In this document: positions 43,907-54,347 of the stretch, piece by piece
Numbering within the stretch: position 1 is the first letter of the stretch
Layout: each line of letters opens with the position of its first letter
From: Bradyrhizobium commune
GTDB lineage: Bacteria > Pseudomonadota > Alphaproteobacteria > Rhizobiales > Xanthobacteraceae
Reading direction: 5' to 3'
Assembly (NCBI RefSeq): GCF_015624505.1
Contig: NZ_CP061379.1
Location: 2,232,001-2,296,000 of the forward strand
Length of the DNA: 64,000 nt
The notes under the pieces: model-generated
The model's input: only the letters and a program-made list of their open reading frames with translations
Databases searched by the model: none
What the model was told of the DNA's origin: nothing
Translations under genes and position numbers: made by a program

Positions 43907-46629
43907 GACCCGAATTTTTCGAGCAGCGCCGGAAACAGCCGGTCCGGCTTGAACGGCGGCGCCGTGAAGCGGATGCCGGTGGCATCGGCGATTGCGTTGC
44001 CGAGTGCGGCGGTGACCGGATTGTACGGGCTCTCGCTCATCGACTTCGCCCCTAACGGTCCGATCGTGTCGGAGGTCTCGGCGAACAGGACCTCCGTGCG
44101 CGGCACGTCGGCGAAGGACGGCAAATGATAGTCGCGGAATTTCGGATTGGTGACGCGGCCGCTCTCGTCGATCACCATCTCCTCGTAGAGCGCAGCACCA
44201 AGCGCCTGCGCGACGCCGCCCTCGACCTGGCCACGGCATTGCATGGGGTTGGCGACGACGCCGGCGTCCGCGGCCTGCACGCTCCTGAGAATCTTGACCT
44301 CGCCAGTGCCCTTGTTCACACCGACACGAAACCCCTGCACGTTGAAGCCGACCGAGCGCGGCGTGCCAGCGGAATCGCCGTGCGCTGCGAGAGGACGACC
44401 GCCTTCGCGCGCGAGCTTGGCGAGCTCCACAAAGGACATTCGGCGCACCCCGCTGACGACGAAGTCGTCCTCGAGGGTGCAGGTCCCCGCATCGCAGAGC
44501 CAGGCGCCGGCGGCCGCCGCCTTCAGGTCGGTCGCAAGCTGCATCGCGGCAGCATGCGTGGCCTTGCCGGCCACGAAAGTGCCGGTGCTGCCATAGGCGC
44601 CGGTGTCGTGACCACCATGGGCGGTGTCGGACTGGCGCAGGTTGATCCTGTCGACAGTGGTCGCGAGAATCGTCGCCGCGATCTGGCGGTGCACTGTGCT
44701 GGTGCCGTTGCCGAACTCGGCGGTGCCGACGGTGAGATCGAAGCCGCCATCATCGCGCAATGCGATCATGGCATCGGCGAGGTGGCCGGCCGGTGGCACG
44801 GTGTCGATCATGGTCAGCGCGATGCCCTCGCCGATCAGCCATTCCGGCGAAAGCTCCGGCTGCGGTTGATCGGCCTGCATCGCGCGCTCGACGAGGTCGA
44901 GGCACTGGTCGAGGCCATAGGAGCCGTAGAGCACGTCGTGATATTCCGACGGCGGCGGCGACAGCATGGGATCGCCGGGCCTGACGATGTTCAGCCTGCG
45001 CATGTCGTAGGGGCTGATGCCGAGCTGTCTGGCCAGCTCGTCGATTGCGGCCTCCACCGCGATCAGCGTCTGCGGCAGGCCATAGCCGCGAAAAGCACCC
45101 GCCGGCACCGTATTGGTGTAGACGACGAGGCCGTCGACCCGCTTGTTCGGGCAGTTGTAGACGGCGATGGACTCGGACACCGCATGGAACATCACGGAGC
45201 CGCCGTGATTGCCGTAAGCGCCGGTGTTGGAGAGCACGTCGAGCTGGAGCGCGGTGAGCTTGCCGTCGGCGTCGGCGCCGGCCTTGATGCGGACCCGCAT
45301 CGGATGCCGCGTCGAGGTCGCGATGAACTGCTCCTCGCGGGTGAGCTCGAGCTTGACTGGCCGTCCCGTCTTCAGCGCGGCGAGCGCGAGGATGTCCTCG
45401 ACGAACATCTCCTGCTTGCCGCCAAAGCCGCCGCCGACCCGCTCGCAGAACACGCGGACCTTGTCCATGGGAAGCTGAAAAATGTCCGACAGCGCACGCC
45501 GGGTCAGGAACGGCACCTGCGTCGAGGTGCGGACGTTGAGCACGCCAGCCGCGTCGAGCCAGGCGAGGCCGCCATGGGTCTCCAGTGCCGCGTGCTGGAC
45601 GCGATGACTGCGGTAGGTGGCCTCGTAGGTGACGGCCGATGTGGCGAGTGCCGCCGCGACATCGCCGAACTCGCCATGTGTTTCGGCCACGAGGTTGCGC
45701 CGGGCGTCGGCGACACGGTTCGCGGCGGTCCGGTCGGGATGAACGAGCGGCGCACCGGGCGCCATCGCCTGTTCGGGATCGATCACCGCGGGCAGGATCT
45801 CGTAGTCGACCTTGAGCCGTCGGCAAGCCTCCTCGGCGGCACCTTCGCTCTCGGCGACGACGGCGGCGACCTTCTGGCCAATGAAGCGGACGACGTCGTC
45901 GAGGATGCGGGTGTCCTCCGGATCCATCCAGTCCTTCTCGTGCCGCGCGGTCGAGAACAGCGCCGATGGCGCATCTTCATGCGTCAGCACCGCGTGCACG
46001 CCGGGAACGGCGAGCGCGGCAGACTTGTCGATCGCGACGATCTTGGCGTGAGCGTGCGGCGAACGGAGCAGCTTGATGTGGAGCAGCCCGTCGATCGCAG
46101 TATCGAACGTGTAACGCGCCTTGCCGCGCACGACATCGGGGCCGGCGGGCGCGGGCAGGCTGCGGCCGAAGGCGGCGCCGGCCTCGACGCTCGCCTCGAC
46201 ATTGCTCTTGCCGTGGATCGCGTCCTCGATCGAGCGATAGCCGGTGCAGCGGCAGATGTTGCCCTTGAGTGCCACGCCGAGATCGCGCTGCTGCGCCTGG
46301 TTGAGCGAGGCGCAGGTCAGGATCATGCCGGCGGTGCAGAAGCCGCACTGGAATCCCTGCGCGTCGAGGAACGCCTGCTGCATCGGATGCGCGCCGGCGT
46401 CGCCGCCGAGCCCCTCGATCGTGGTGACGGCACGACCTTCGGCGCGGAAGGCGGGGATCAGGCAGCTATGCACGGGCTCGCCGTCGAGCAGCACGGTGCA
46501 GGCGCCGCAATCGCCGGCGTCGCAGCCCTTTTTCACGCCGAAATGGCCGAGCTCGCGCAGGAACGTGCGCAGGCACTGGCCTGCGCGCGGCTCTTGCGAA
46601 AAAATCGCGCCATTGATCTCAAAACTCAT
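43903..46629 (-). CDS. Xanthine dehydrogenase-like enzyme, [2Fe-2S] and Mo domains fused
   Basis: A 908-residue protein. Residues 1-150 are the two [2Fe-2S] domains: Cys36, Cys41, Cys44, Cys56 (KKGCDAGDCGACTV) and Cys95, Cys98, Cys126, Cys128 (CGFC, CRCTG). From about residue 160 the molybdopterin domain follows: GGGFGGKQEMF, RVDGLVVYTNTVPAGAFRGYGLP read as landmarks, and GPLGAKSMSES with Glu866 as the candidate base. The FAD domain is not inside but is the next gene. Hypoxanthine, xanthine or another purine is the probable substrate. Start ATG at 46629 overlaps the FAD gene stop by 4 bases. Confidence 0.9.
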   Translation of the reverse strand: MSFEINGAIFSQEPRAGQCLRTFLRELGHFGVKKGCDAGDCGACTVLLDGEPVHSCLIPAFRAEGRAVTTIEGLGGDAGAHPMQQAFLDAQGFQCGFCTAGMILTCASLNQAQQRDLGVALKGNICRCTGYRSIEDAIHGKSNVEASVEAGAAFGRSLPAPAGPDVVRGKARYTFDTAIDGLLHIKLLRSPHAHAKIVAIDKSAALAVPGVHAVLTHEDAPSALFSTARHEKDWMDPEDTRILDDVVRFIGQKVAAVVAESEGAAEEACRRLKVDYEILPAVIDPEQAMAPGAPLVHPDRTAANRVADARRNLVAETHGEFGDVAAALATSAVTYEATYRSHRVQHAALETHGGLAWLDAAGVLNVRTSTQVPFLTRRALSDIFQLPMDKVRVFCERVGGGFGGKQEMFVEDILALAALKTGRPVKLELTREEQFIATSTRHPMRVRIKAGADADGKLTALQLDVLSNTGAYGNHGGSVMFHAVSESIAVYNCPNKRVDGLVVYTNTVPAGAFRGYGLPQTLIAVEAAIDELARQLGISPYDMRRLNIVRPGDPMLSPPPSEYHDVLYGSYGLDQCLDLVERAMQADQPQPELSPEWLIGEGIALTMIDTVPPAGHLADAMIALRDDGGFDLTVGTAEFGNGTSTVHRQIAATILATTVDRINLRQSDTAHGGHDTGAYGSTGTFVAGKATHAAAMQLATDLKAAAAGAWLCDAGTCTLEDDFVVSGVRRMSFVELAKLAREGGRPLAAHGDSAGTPRSVGFNVQGFRVGVNKGTGEVKILRSVQAADAGVVANPMQCRGQVEGGVAQALGAALYEEMVIDESGRVTNPKFRDYHLPSFADVPRTEVLFAETSDTIGPLGAKSMSESPYNPVTAALGNAIADATGIRFTAPPFKPDRLFPALLEKFGS

Positions 46630-47453
46630 GGCCGCGTTGCATCCAATAATTCGCCGCGAATCTCTTCGGCGAGCCGCAGCGTCATGTGCTTGCGCCAGAG
46701 CGGCTTGCCGTGGATGTCGGTGTGGTACGTCTCGTCGGTGATCTGCTGCACGATCGTATCGTGGAGCGTATTCGCATCGGGCGGTTTGGGAAACGACAGT
46801 CGAACCGGGCGCACCGTCGAGGCGGTCACCGTCAGTGTCATCGTGCCGTCGGCATCGAGACTTCCGATCAGCAGCGCAGCCGAGCGGCCGACCGGCGCGA
46901 GCGAGATCTGGCGAAACGCGGAGCGGCGCTTCAGTGCGGCAAGCGGGAGATCGATCTGCCGCAGCAGGTCGCCCGGCGTCAGGCTGTTGCGCTGGTTGCC
47001 GGTGACGAAATCAACGACGGGAAGCTTCTGCTCGCCGCCGCCGGCTTTCCAGATGGTGCAGACGCCGTCGAGCGCCGAGGTGAGCGAGATCATCGGTCCC
47101 GCCGGCAGCGACATGCAGAGATTGCCGCCGACGGTCGCCGTCTTCCAGATCTTGAAGGACGCGAGGAAGGCGCGGCAACATTGGCTGATCAAGGGCGCGG
47201 CGAGCCAGTCGGCCGGGGAGGCGAGCGCGTCGAGTTGCGAGATGGTGCAGGTCGCAGCGATACTGAGGTGGCTCTCCGTCATCGTCAGCGCAGGCCATTT
47301 CAGATCGGTGAGATCGATGAGCCGCGCGAGGTGGATTTGCGGCTCGGAGAACAACCAGGTGCCGCCTGCGAGCCAAGCATCACCTGACGTCCAAACGGGC
47401 AGCTGGGAGCGCGTTTGCGGATGGGCGACCGCTGTGATGGTATTCAAGTCCAT
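46626..47453 (-). CDS. FAD-binding subunit of the xanthine dehydrogenase-like enzyme
   Basis: A 275-residue flavin subunit. The ATG at 47453 starts MDLNTITAVAHPQTRSQLPV. The FAD-binding loops are LAGGTWLFSEP and TATVGGNLCMSLPAGPMI; the C-terminal half has the CO-dehydrogenase-flavoprotein pattern (FRQISLAPVGRSAALLIG). The usual GGTdLxp of XdhA/CoxM appears as GGTWLFSEP. Its stop overlaps the Mo-FeS gene start in ATGA, so both chains form one enzyme. It passes electrons from the [2Fe-2S] centres to NAD or another acceptor. Confidence 0.88.
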   Translation of the reverse strand: MDLNTITAVAHPQTRSQLPVWTSGDAWLAGGTWLFSEPQIHLARLIDLTDLKWPALTMTESHLSIAATCTISQLDALASPADWLAAPLISQCCRAFLASFKIWKTATVGGNLCMSLPAGPMISLTSALDGVCTIWKAGGGEQKLPVVDFVTGNQRNSLTPGDLLRQIDLPLAALKRRSAFRQISLAPVGRSAALLIGSLDADGTMTLTVTASTVRPVRLSFPKPPDANTLHDTIVQQITDETYHTDIHGKPLWRKHMTLRLAEEIRGELLDATRP

Positions 47454-47495
47454 GGCTGCGCCGACGCTGGCATCGAGTGAATTAGCATGTGGAAA

Positions 47496-47507
47496 GTCTT
47501 GCAAGAC
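47496..47507. promoter_or_regulatory. 12-base palindrome between divergent xdh and deaminase genes
   Basis: GTCTTGCAAGAC is a perfect 12-base palindrome 42 bases before the xdh FAD-subunit start and 98 bases before the deaminase start. Its position, within the 151-base divergent gap 47454-47604, suits an operator for both. No regulator gene is present in the window. Confidence 0.4.
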
Positions 47508-47604
47508 CAGCGCCAAGTGGCAACAACAAGTCGCAGCAATCACGCTCTCGGACTGGCCTTGGCCTTGCAGGCGTACCGTCAGCGGATGTGAGGAGACGCA
47601 CGAT

Positions 47605-48954
47605 ATGAGCGACGCAAAGCCGATCTGGATCAGGGATCCCCTGGCCATCCTCGCCGACGGCGCCGAGCGCGGGATCGTATTGAAGGACGGCCGGATCATC
47701 GAGCTCGTTCCAGCAGGCGGGACGCCCGCGACTGCGGATGTCGCGGCGTTCGATGCAAGCCAGCACGTCGTGCTGCCAGGCCTCATCAATACCCATCACC
47801 ACTTTTACCAGACGCTGACGCGCGCGCTGCCGGCGGCGATGGACCGCGAGCTGTTTCCCTGGCTCCAGGCCCTCTATCCGGTATGGGCGAGGATGACGCC
47901 GGAATCGCTCGAGCTTGGCGTCACGGTAGCGATGTCCGAGCTGCTGCTTTCGGGCTGCACGACGACGACGGATCATCACTACGTGTTTCCAGCCGGGCTC
48001 GAGCAGTCGGTTGACATCGAAGTCGGAGTCGCAAAGCGGCTTGGCCTGCGCGTGCTGCTGACGCGCGGCTCGATGAACCTGTCGCAGCGCGACGGCGGCC
48101 TGCCGCCGGACAGCGTCGTGCAGGATGAAGACACTATCCTCGCCGACAGCGCGCGCGTCGTCGCAAAGCATCACCAGCGTGGTGCCGATGCGATGGTGCA
48201 GATTGCGCTCGCGCCTTGTTCGCCGTTCTCGGTGACGACGTCGCTGATGCGCAGCACCGCCGATCTCGCCGACAAGCTCGACGTGCGCCTGCACACCCAT
48301 CTCGCCGAGACCGAGGACGAGAACAAATTTTGCCAGCAGATGTATGGCTGCCGCCCGCTCGACTATCTCGAGCAATGCGGCTGGCTCAATGCGCGAACCT
48401 GGCTCGCCCACGGCATATTTTTCAACGCCGATGAGATGAAGCGGCTCGGCAGGGCGAAGACGACCATCAGCCATTGCGCCTGCAGCAACCAGCTGCTGGC
48501 GTCGGGCTGTTGTCCGGTGTGCGAGATGGAGGAGGCGGGCGTCGGGATCGGGATTGGCGTCGACGGCTCGGCCTCGAACGACGGATCGAACCTGATGCAG
48601 GAGGTACGGGCGGCCTTCCTGCTGCAACGGGCGCGCTATGGGGTGACGAAGGTCAGCCACAAGGACGCGCTGCGCTGGGCCACCAGGGGCTCGGCGGCCT
48701 GCGTGGGCAGGCCGGAACTCGGCGAGATCGCCGTCGGCAAGGCCGCCGACCTCGCTCTGTTCAAGCTCGACGAGCTGCGCTTCTCCGGTCACGGCGATCC
48801 CCTGGCCGCCGTGGTGCTGTGCGGGGCGCATCGGGCCGATCGGGTGATGGTGGCGGGAAAATGGGCGGTCGTGGACGGCGCGATCCCGGGACTGGACGTC
48901 GCAGATCTCATCCGCCGCCACAGTTCCGCGGCGCGTGCGATGCAGGCCGGATAG
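47605..48954 (+). CDS. 8-oxoguanine/guanine-type deaminase
   Basis: A 449-residue cytoplasmic amidohydrolase. Metal ligands are in NTHHHFYQT, the THLAETEDE His, LAHGIFF and GVDGSASND. VLPGLINTHHHFYQTLTRAL is the family's entry. The CSNQLLASGCCPVCEM stretch has several Cys but is a typical loop in these enzymes. It converts guanine to xanthine, or 8-oxoguanine to urate. The latter would give urate directly. The ATG at 47605 follows GAGGAGACGC. It is divergent from the xdh genes and ends before a hairpin. Confidence 0.88.
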   Translation: MSDAKPIWIRDPLAILADGAERGIVLKDGRIIELVPAGGTPATADVAAFDASQHVVLPGLINTHHHFYQTLTRALPAAMDRELFPWLQALYPVWARMTPESLELGVTVAMSELLLSGCTTTTDHHYVFPAGLEQSVDIEVGVAKRLGLRVLLTRGSMNLSQRDGGLPPDSVVQDEDTILADSARVVAKHHQRGADAMVQIALAPCSPFSVTTSLMRSTADLADKLDVRLHTHLAETEDENKFCQQMYGCRPLDYLEQCGWLNARTWLAHGIFFNADEMKRLGRAKTTISHCACSNQLLASGCCPVCEMEEAGVGIGIGVDGSASNDGSNLMQEVRAAFLLQRARYGVTKVSHKDALRWATRGSAACVGRPELGEIAVGKAADLALFKLDELRFSGHGDPLAAVVLCGAHRADRVMVAGKWAVVDGAIPGLDVADLIRRHSSAARAMQAG

Positions 48955-48980
48955 GGTAGGCAGATTAGGCGAGATAGAAA

Positions 48981-49023
48981 GAGGGGGCGACCACAAGTGC
49001 CGGGTGCTCGTGGCCACCCCCTC
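48981..49023. terminator. Bidirectional hairpin between convergent genes
   Basis: GAGGGGG (48981-48987) pairs with CCCCCTC (49017-49023); inside it CCAC pairs with GTGG, leaving an internal loop and a 15-base apical loop. A second small hairpin, CTCCT-AGGAG, follows at about 49029-49043. It sits between the deaminase stop (48954) and the BMP binding-protein stop (49072), so it could end both transcripts. Confidence 0.55.
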
Positions 49024-49071
49024 CGAACCTCCTCCGGGAGGAGCAGGTGATTTAGCAATGCAAGAAGCGTG

Positions 49072-50148
49072 CTACTTGCCCGGCAGCTTGTCGTCGATGC
49101 CCTTGACGTAGAAATTCATGCCGAGGATCTGGCCGTCCGCCAGATTGGCGCCGCCCTTGCACTCGATCTCCTTGCCGTCCTGCCCAACGACCGGGCATTT
49201 GAACGGATGCAGCTTGCCGGCGGTGATTGCCGCCTGGGCATCCTCGGCAATCTTCTTCACGTCGTCTGGCATGTTGGTATAGGGCGCCATCGCGAACATG
49301 TGGCTGTCGAGGCCGCCCCAAGTATCTTCCGACTTCCAGGTGCCGTCGAGCTCGGCCTTGACGCGAGCAATGTAGTAGGGCGCCCAGGTGTCGAGGATCG
49401 AGGTCAGCTGGGTCTTGGGCCCGAACTTAATCATCTCGGAGTCCTGGCCGAAGGCGAGCTTGCCGCGTTCGCTGGCGATCTGCATCGCGGCCGGCGAATC
49501 CGTATGTTGCATGATGACGTCGGCGCCCTGATCGATCAGCGCCTTGGCGGCGTCGGCTTCCTTGCCCGGGTCGAACCAGGTGTTGGCCCAGATGATCTTG
49601 ACCTTGATGTTCGGGTTGATGGTCTGCGCCGCGAGCATCGTCGCGTTGATGCCGGAGACGACCTCGGGAATCGGGAACGAGCCGATATAGCCGAGCACGC
49701 CGGTTTTCGACATCTTGGCGGCGATCAGGCCCTGGATGTAGCGGCCCTGATACCATTTCGACGAGTAGGTCGACATGTTCTTGTCGCGCTTGTAGCCGGT
49801 GGCGTGCTCGAAATGCACGTTCGGATACTTCTTCGCGACCTTCAGCGTCGGATCCATGTAGCCGAACGAGGTCGTGAAGATCAGCTTGTTGCCGGCGCGG
49901 ACGAGCTGCTCGATGGCGCGCTCGGCGTCGGGACCTTCGGGCACGTTCTCGAGGTAGGTGGTCTCGATCTTGTCGCCGAACTCCTTGACCATCGCCTGGC
50001 GGGCGAGCTCATGCTGGTAGGTCCAGCCGAGGTCGCCGATCGGGCCGAGGTAAATGAAGCCGACTTTCAACTTGTCGGCAGCGGAGGCCGCACTGACGCT
50101 CCCGGCAAGCAGAAGGCCGGCAGCCAGCGCAAGAAGTGATTTCCTCAT
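49072..50148 (-). CDS. BMP-family substrate-binding protein (system 1, nucleoside/purine-type)
   Basis: A 358-residue exported binding protein of the basic membrane protein family. The signal peptide is MRKSLLALAAGLLLAGSVSAASAAD. Landmarks: VGFIYLGPIGDLGWTYQHE, KLIFTTSFGYMDPTLKVAKK, PNVHFEHATGYKRDKN, YIGSFPIPEVVSGINATM and IWANTWFDPGKEADAAK. It binds a nucleoside or purine in the periplasm. Its start at 50148 is 79 bases after the permease stop, the longest gap in this operon. It is last gene of the ATPase-permease-permease-binding protein unit. Confidence 0.9.
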   Translation of the reverse strand: MRKSLLALAAGLLLAGSVSAASAADKLKVGFIYLGPIGDLGWTYQHELARQAMVKEFGDKIETTYLENVPEGPDAERAIEQLVRAGNKLIFTTSFGYMDPTLKVAKKYPNVHFEHATGYKRDKNMSTYSSKWYQGRYIQGLIAAKMSKTGVLGYIGSFPIPEVVSGINATMLAAQTINPNIKVKIIWANTWFDPGKEADAAKALIDQGADVIMQHTDSPAAMQIASERGKLAFGQDSEMIKFGPKTQLTSILDTWAPYYIARVKAELDGTWKSEDTWGGLDSHMFAMAPYTNMPDDVKKIAEDAQAAITAGKLHPFKCPVVGQDGKEIECKGGANLADGQILGMNFYVKGIDDKLPGK

Positions 50149-50227
50149 CGTCAATCTCCAAACAGTCGGGGAAAGCCACGATCCGCAACGTGCGCGCCCC
50201 ATCGCGCACGCCGCGGAAATGAAAACC

Positions 50228-51145
50228 TCAGCGGTCAGGCACGAACACGGTGCCGAGCGCGGCCGGCGCGGTCGAGCCGCCGGTGCGCGCGCGGGACAAC
50301 AGGACCAGCACGATGACGGTCGCGAGATAAGGCAGCGCCGACATGAACTGCGAGGGAATGCCGACGCCCCAGCCCTGCGCATGCAGTTGCAGGATCGTCA
50401 CCGCACCGAATAGATAGGCGCCGATCACGAGCCGGCCCGGGCGCCATGACGCGAACACGACCAGGGCCAGCGCGATCCAGCCGCGGCCTGCGGTCATGCC
50501 GGGAATGAAGAACGGCGTATAGGCGAGCGGCAGATAGGCCCCGGCAAGCCCGGCGCAGGCGCCGCCGAACATTACGGCGAGGGTGCGGATGCGCAGCACC
50601 GGATAGCCGAGCGCATGCGCGGAGACATGGCTGTCGCCGCAGGCGCGCAGCACGAGCCCCGCCCGCGTGCGATACAGAAACCACCAGACGCTGATGATGA
50701 GCGCGACGGAGAAATAGACGAAGGCGTCCTCGCCGAGCAGCACGCGGCCGATCAGCGGCAAGTCGGTGAGGCCGGGAATGTAGAGATGCGCCGCCGGCGT
50801 GATGCGCTCGCCGACAAAACCGGCGCCGATCAGGCCGGAGAGGCCGACGCCGAGAATGGTCAGAGCGAGGCCGGTCGCGACCTGATTGACGGCAAGGCCA
50901 AGCGCCATCAGCGCGAAGATCAACGACATCAGCGTACCGGCGACGATGCCGAACAGCGCGCCGATGAAGATCGAGCCCGTGAGCCAGGCGCCGCCAAAGC
51001 CGCAGGCCGCGCCGACGATCATCATGCCTTCGACGCCGAGGTTGAGCACGCCGGAGCGCTCGGTCACGAGCTCGCCGGTCGCCGCGATCAGGAGCGGCGT
51101 CGAGGCGGCGAGCACCGACAGGATGATGGCTTCAACCAGCTCCAC
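50228..51145 (-). CDS. ABC transporter permease (BMP system 1, second)
   Basis: A 305-residue inner-membrane permease with eight or so hydrophobic stretches (LSVLAASTPLLIAATGEL, LGVEGMMIVGAACGFGGAW, GIVAGTLMSLIFALMALGLAV, FGGACAGLAGAYLPLAYTPF, GWIALALVVFASWRPGRLVIG). The family core NLGVEGMM is clear. It starts with GTG at 51145 and overlaps the first permease gene by 14 bases. Together the two permeases form the membrane channel for the BMP binding protein. Substrates of the family are nucleosides and purine-like compounds. Confidence 0.9.
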   Translation of the reverse strand: MELVEAIILSVLAASTPLLIAATGELVTERSGVLNLGVEGMMIVGAACGFGGAWLTGSIFIGALFGIVAGTLMSLIFALMALGLAVNQVATGLALTILGVGLSGLIGAGFVGERITPAAHLYIPGLTDLPLIGRVLLGEDAFVYFSVALIISVWWFLYRTRAGLVLRACGDSHVSAHALGYPVLRIRTLAVMFGGACAGLAGAYLPLAYTPFFIPGMTAGRGWIALALVVFASWRPGRLVIGAYLFGAVTILQLHAQGWGVGIPSQFMSALPYLATVIVLVLLSRARTGGSTAPAALGTVFVPDR

Positions 51146-52206
51146 GGGCCACCTGACGGTTCGGGAACACCAGCTTGAAGCGGTAGAGGATGAGGGAATC
51201 GCAGGCGAGCACGTAGAACAGCAGGATGCCCTGAAAAACCTTGGTGACGTCCAACGGGATCTTCATCGCGATCTGCGCCTGCTCGCCGCCGATAAAGGTC
51301 AACGCAAGAAAAAGGCCTGCAATTAATATTCCAATCGGATTCAACCGGCCGAGGAACGCGACGATGATCGCGGTAAAACCGTAGCCCGGCGAGATGCCGG
51401 GCTGGAGATGGCCGACGGGACCGGCAACCTCGATGATGCCGGCCAGGCCCGCCAGCGCGCCGGAGACGGCGAAGGTCAGGATGATCAGCTGGTTGGCGTT
51501 GAAGCCGCCGAACCGCGCCGCACGTGGCGCTGCGCCGACCACACGGATCTCGAAACCCTTGATGGTTCGCCCGAGCAGGACCGCCGCAGCTGCGACGACC
51601 AGCAGCGCAATGACGGAACCGAGATGCAGCCGACCGCCCTCGATCAGCAGCGGAACGGTCGCTACGGGATCGAACTCCGCCGTGGTCGGGAAGTTGAAGC
51701 CGTTCGGATCGCGCCAGGGGCCGCGCACGAGGTAATCGAGGAACAGATCGGCGACATAGACCAGCATCAGGCTGGTCAGGATTTCGCTGGCGCCGAACTT
51801 CACCTTGCAGATCGCGGGGATCAGCGCATAGAGCGCGCCCGCGGCCGCAGCCAGCACGAGCATCGCCGGCAGCACCCAGGCGCCGGCATCGGTGCCTTGC
51901 GTCTTCACGGCAATCCAGCTCCCGGCAACAGCGCCGATGAGGAATTGGCCTTCAGCACCGATGTTCCAGGCGTTGGCGAGATAGCAGAGCGACAGCCCAA
52001 TCGCGATCATCACCAGAGGCGTCGCCTTCACCGCGATCTCCTGCAGCGAATAGCTGTCGCTCAGAGGCGCGATGAAATAGGCATGCAGTGCGAGAAACGG
52101 GTTCTTGCCGAGGATCGCGAACAGGATCGTCATGGTCACGATCGTCAGGCCGATGGCGATCAGCGGGGAAACCAGCGCGATCGTGTTGGAGCGCTCGGCG
52201 CGCTTC

Positions 52207-52223
<17 letters not shown>
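51132..52223 (-). CDS. ABC transporter permease (BMP system 1, first)
   Basis: A 363-residue permease. Hydrophobic segments include VSPLIAIGLTIVTMTILFAIL, TPLVMIAIGLSLCYLANAWNI, GAVAGSWIAVK and LVVAAAAVLLGRTIKGF; the family core NIGAEGQFLIGAVAGSW is visible, and PGYGFTAIIVAFLGRLNPIG supplies the late conserved block. It starts at 52223, overlapping the ATPase gene by 17 bases. This gene is longer than its partner because of an N-terminal extension of about 20 residues. It resembles the NupP/YufP side of Bacillus nucleoside importers. Confidence 0.9.
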
Positions 52224-53796
<1,573 letters not shown>

Positions 53797-53968
53797 GGGG
53801 GTGAAGTGCCTCAATAGTGGGCTAGTTTGAACCGCTGCGTAAGTAGTGAAAAAGCGTCATCCCTTGCTCAACGCTTCGGCAGGCGCGCCGCCGCGGTGAG
53901 TCGCTGCACTTGTTCGGTGAGGGCTCGAAAAGCCCTTCCGGGATGGGCGTCGCCATGGCGTTCTGCCA

Positions 53969-53982
53969 GCAACAGCTGTTGC
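53969..53982. promoter_or_regulatory. 14-base palindrome between divergent transporter and channel genes
   Basis: GCAACAGCTGTTGC is a perfect 14-base palindrome, flanked by a wider TTCTG/CAGAA pair (53961-53965, 53982-53986). It lies in the 551-base gap 53797-54347 between the divergent BMP operon and the outer-membrane channel gene. The rest of the gap is AT-richer than the genes, with no gene I can support. It is a candidate operator for a purine-responsive regulator, not a proven one. Confidence 0.4.
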
Positions 53983-54347
53983 AGAATTGTGACGGTTCAG
54001 TCCAAATCGGACCGGCTATGCAGGCTTGACGTTGAGTTGATGAAACACGCGCCACGGCTCGTATGCATCTCCCGACGGCCATCGCAGCGATCGCGGTCGC
54101 GTTGCCCGATTGACGAAAAACCACAGCAAAATCAAACGGAAATGTCTGGCAATGGTCGGTGTCGGATTGCCGTCTGGAAGCAATGGCACAGTGCAAAAAC
54201 CATTGAAATTCCGGGGTCGGAGACTGCTTGCTGCTGAAACAAGCGGCACGCCTTGAAAAAAGATGAGGCTTCTCACATCGGAAGTTCGGCGCAAGTGTCG
54301 CACCAAGGGACGTTCATTTTTACGTGTTCAAACTTGGGGGTATCAGG

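Noticed and set aside
44125..48954. Uninterrupted plus-strand frame of about 1600 codons
   Set aside because: Only the last 449 codons (from 47605) match a deaminase. The rest is antisense to the xdh genes, where GC-rich codon use suppresses stops. A GAGGAGACGC box and ATG at 47605 give the real start.
53797..54347. Purine riboswitch between importer and channel genes
   Set aside because: I looked for the three-way junction core and saw no matching arms. The region has only palindromes.
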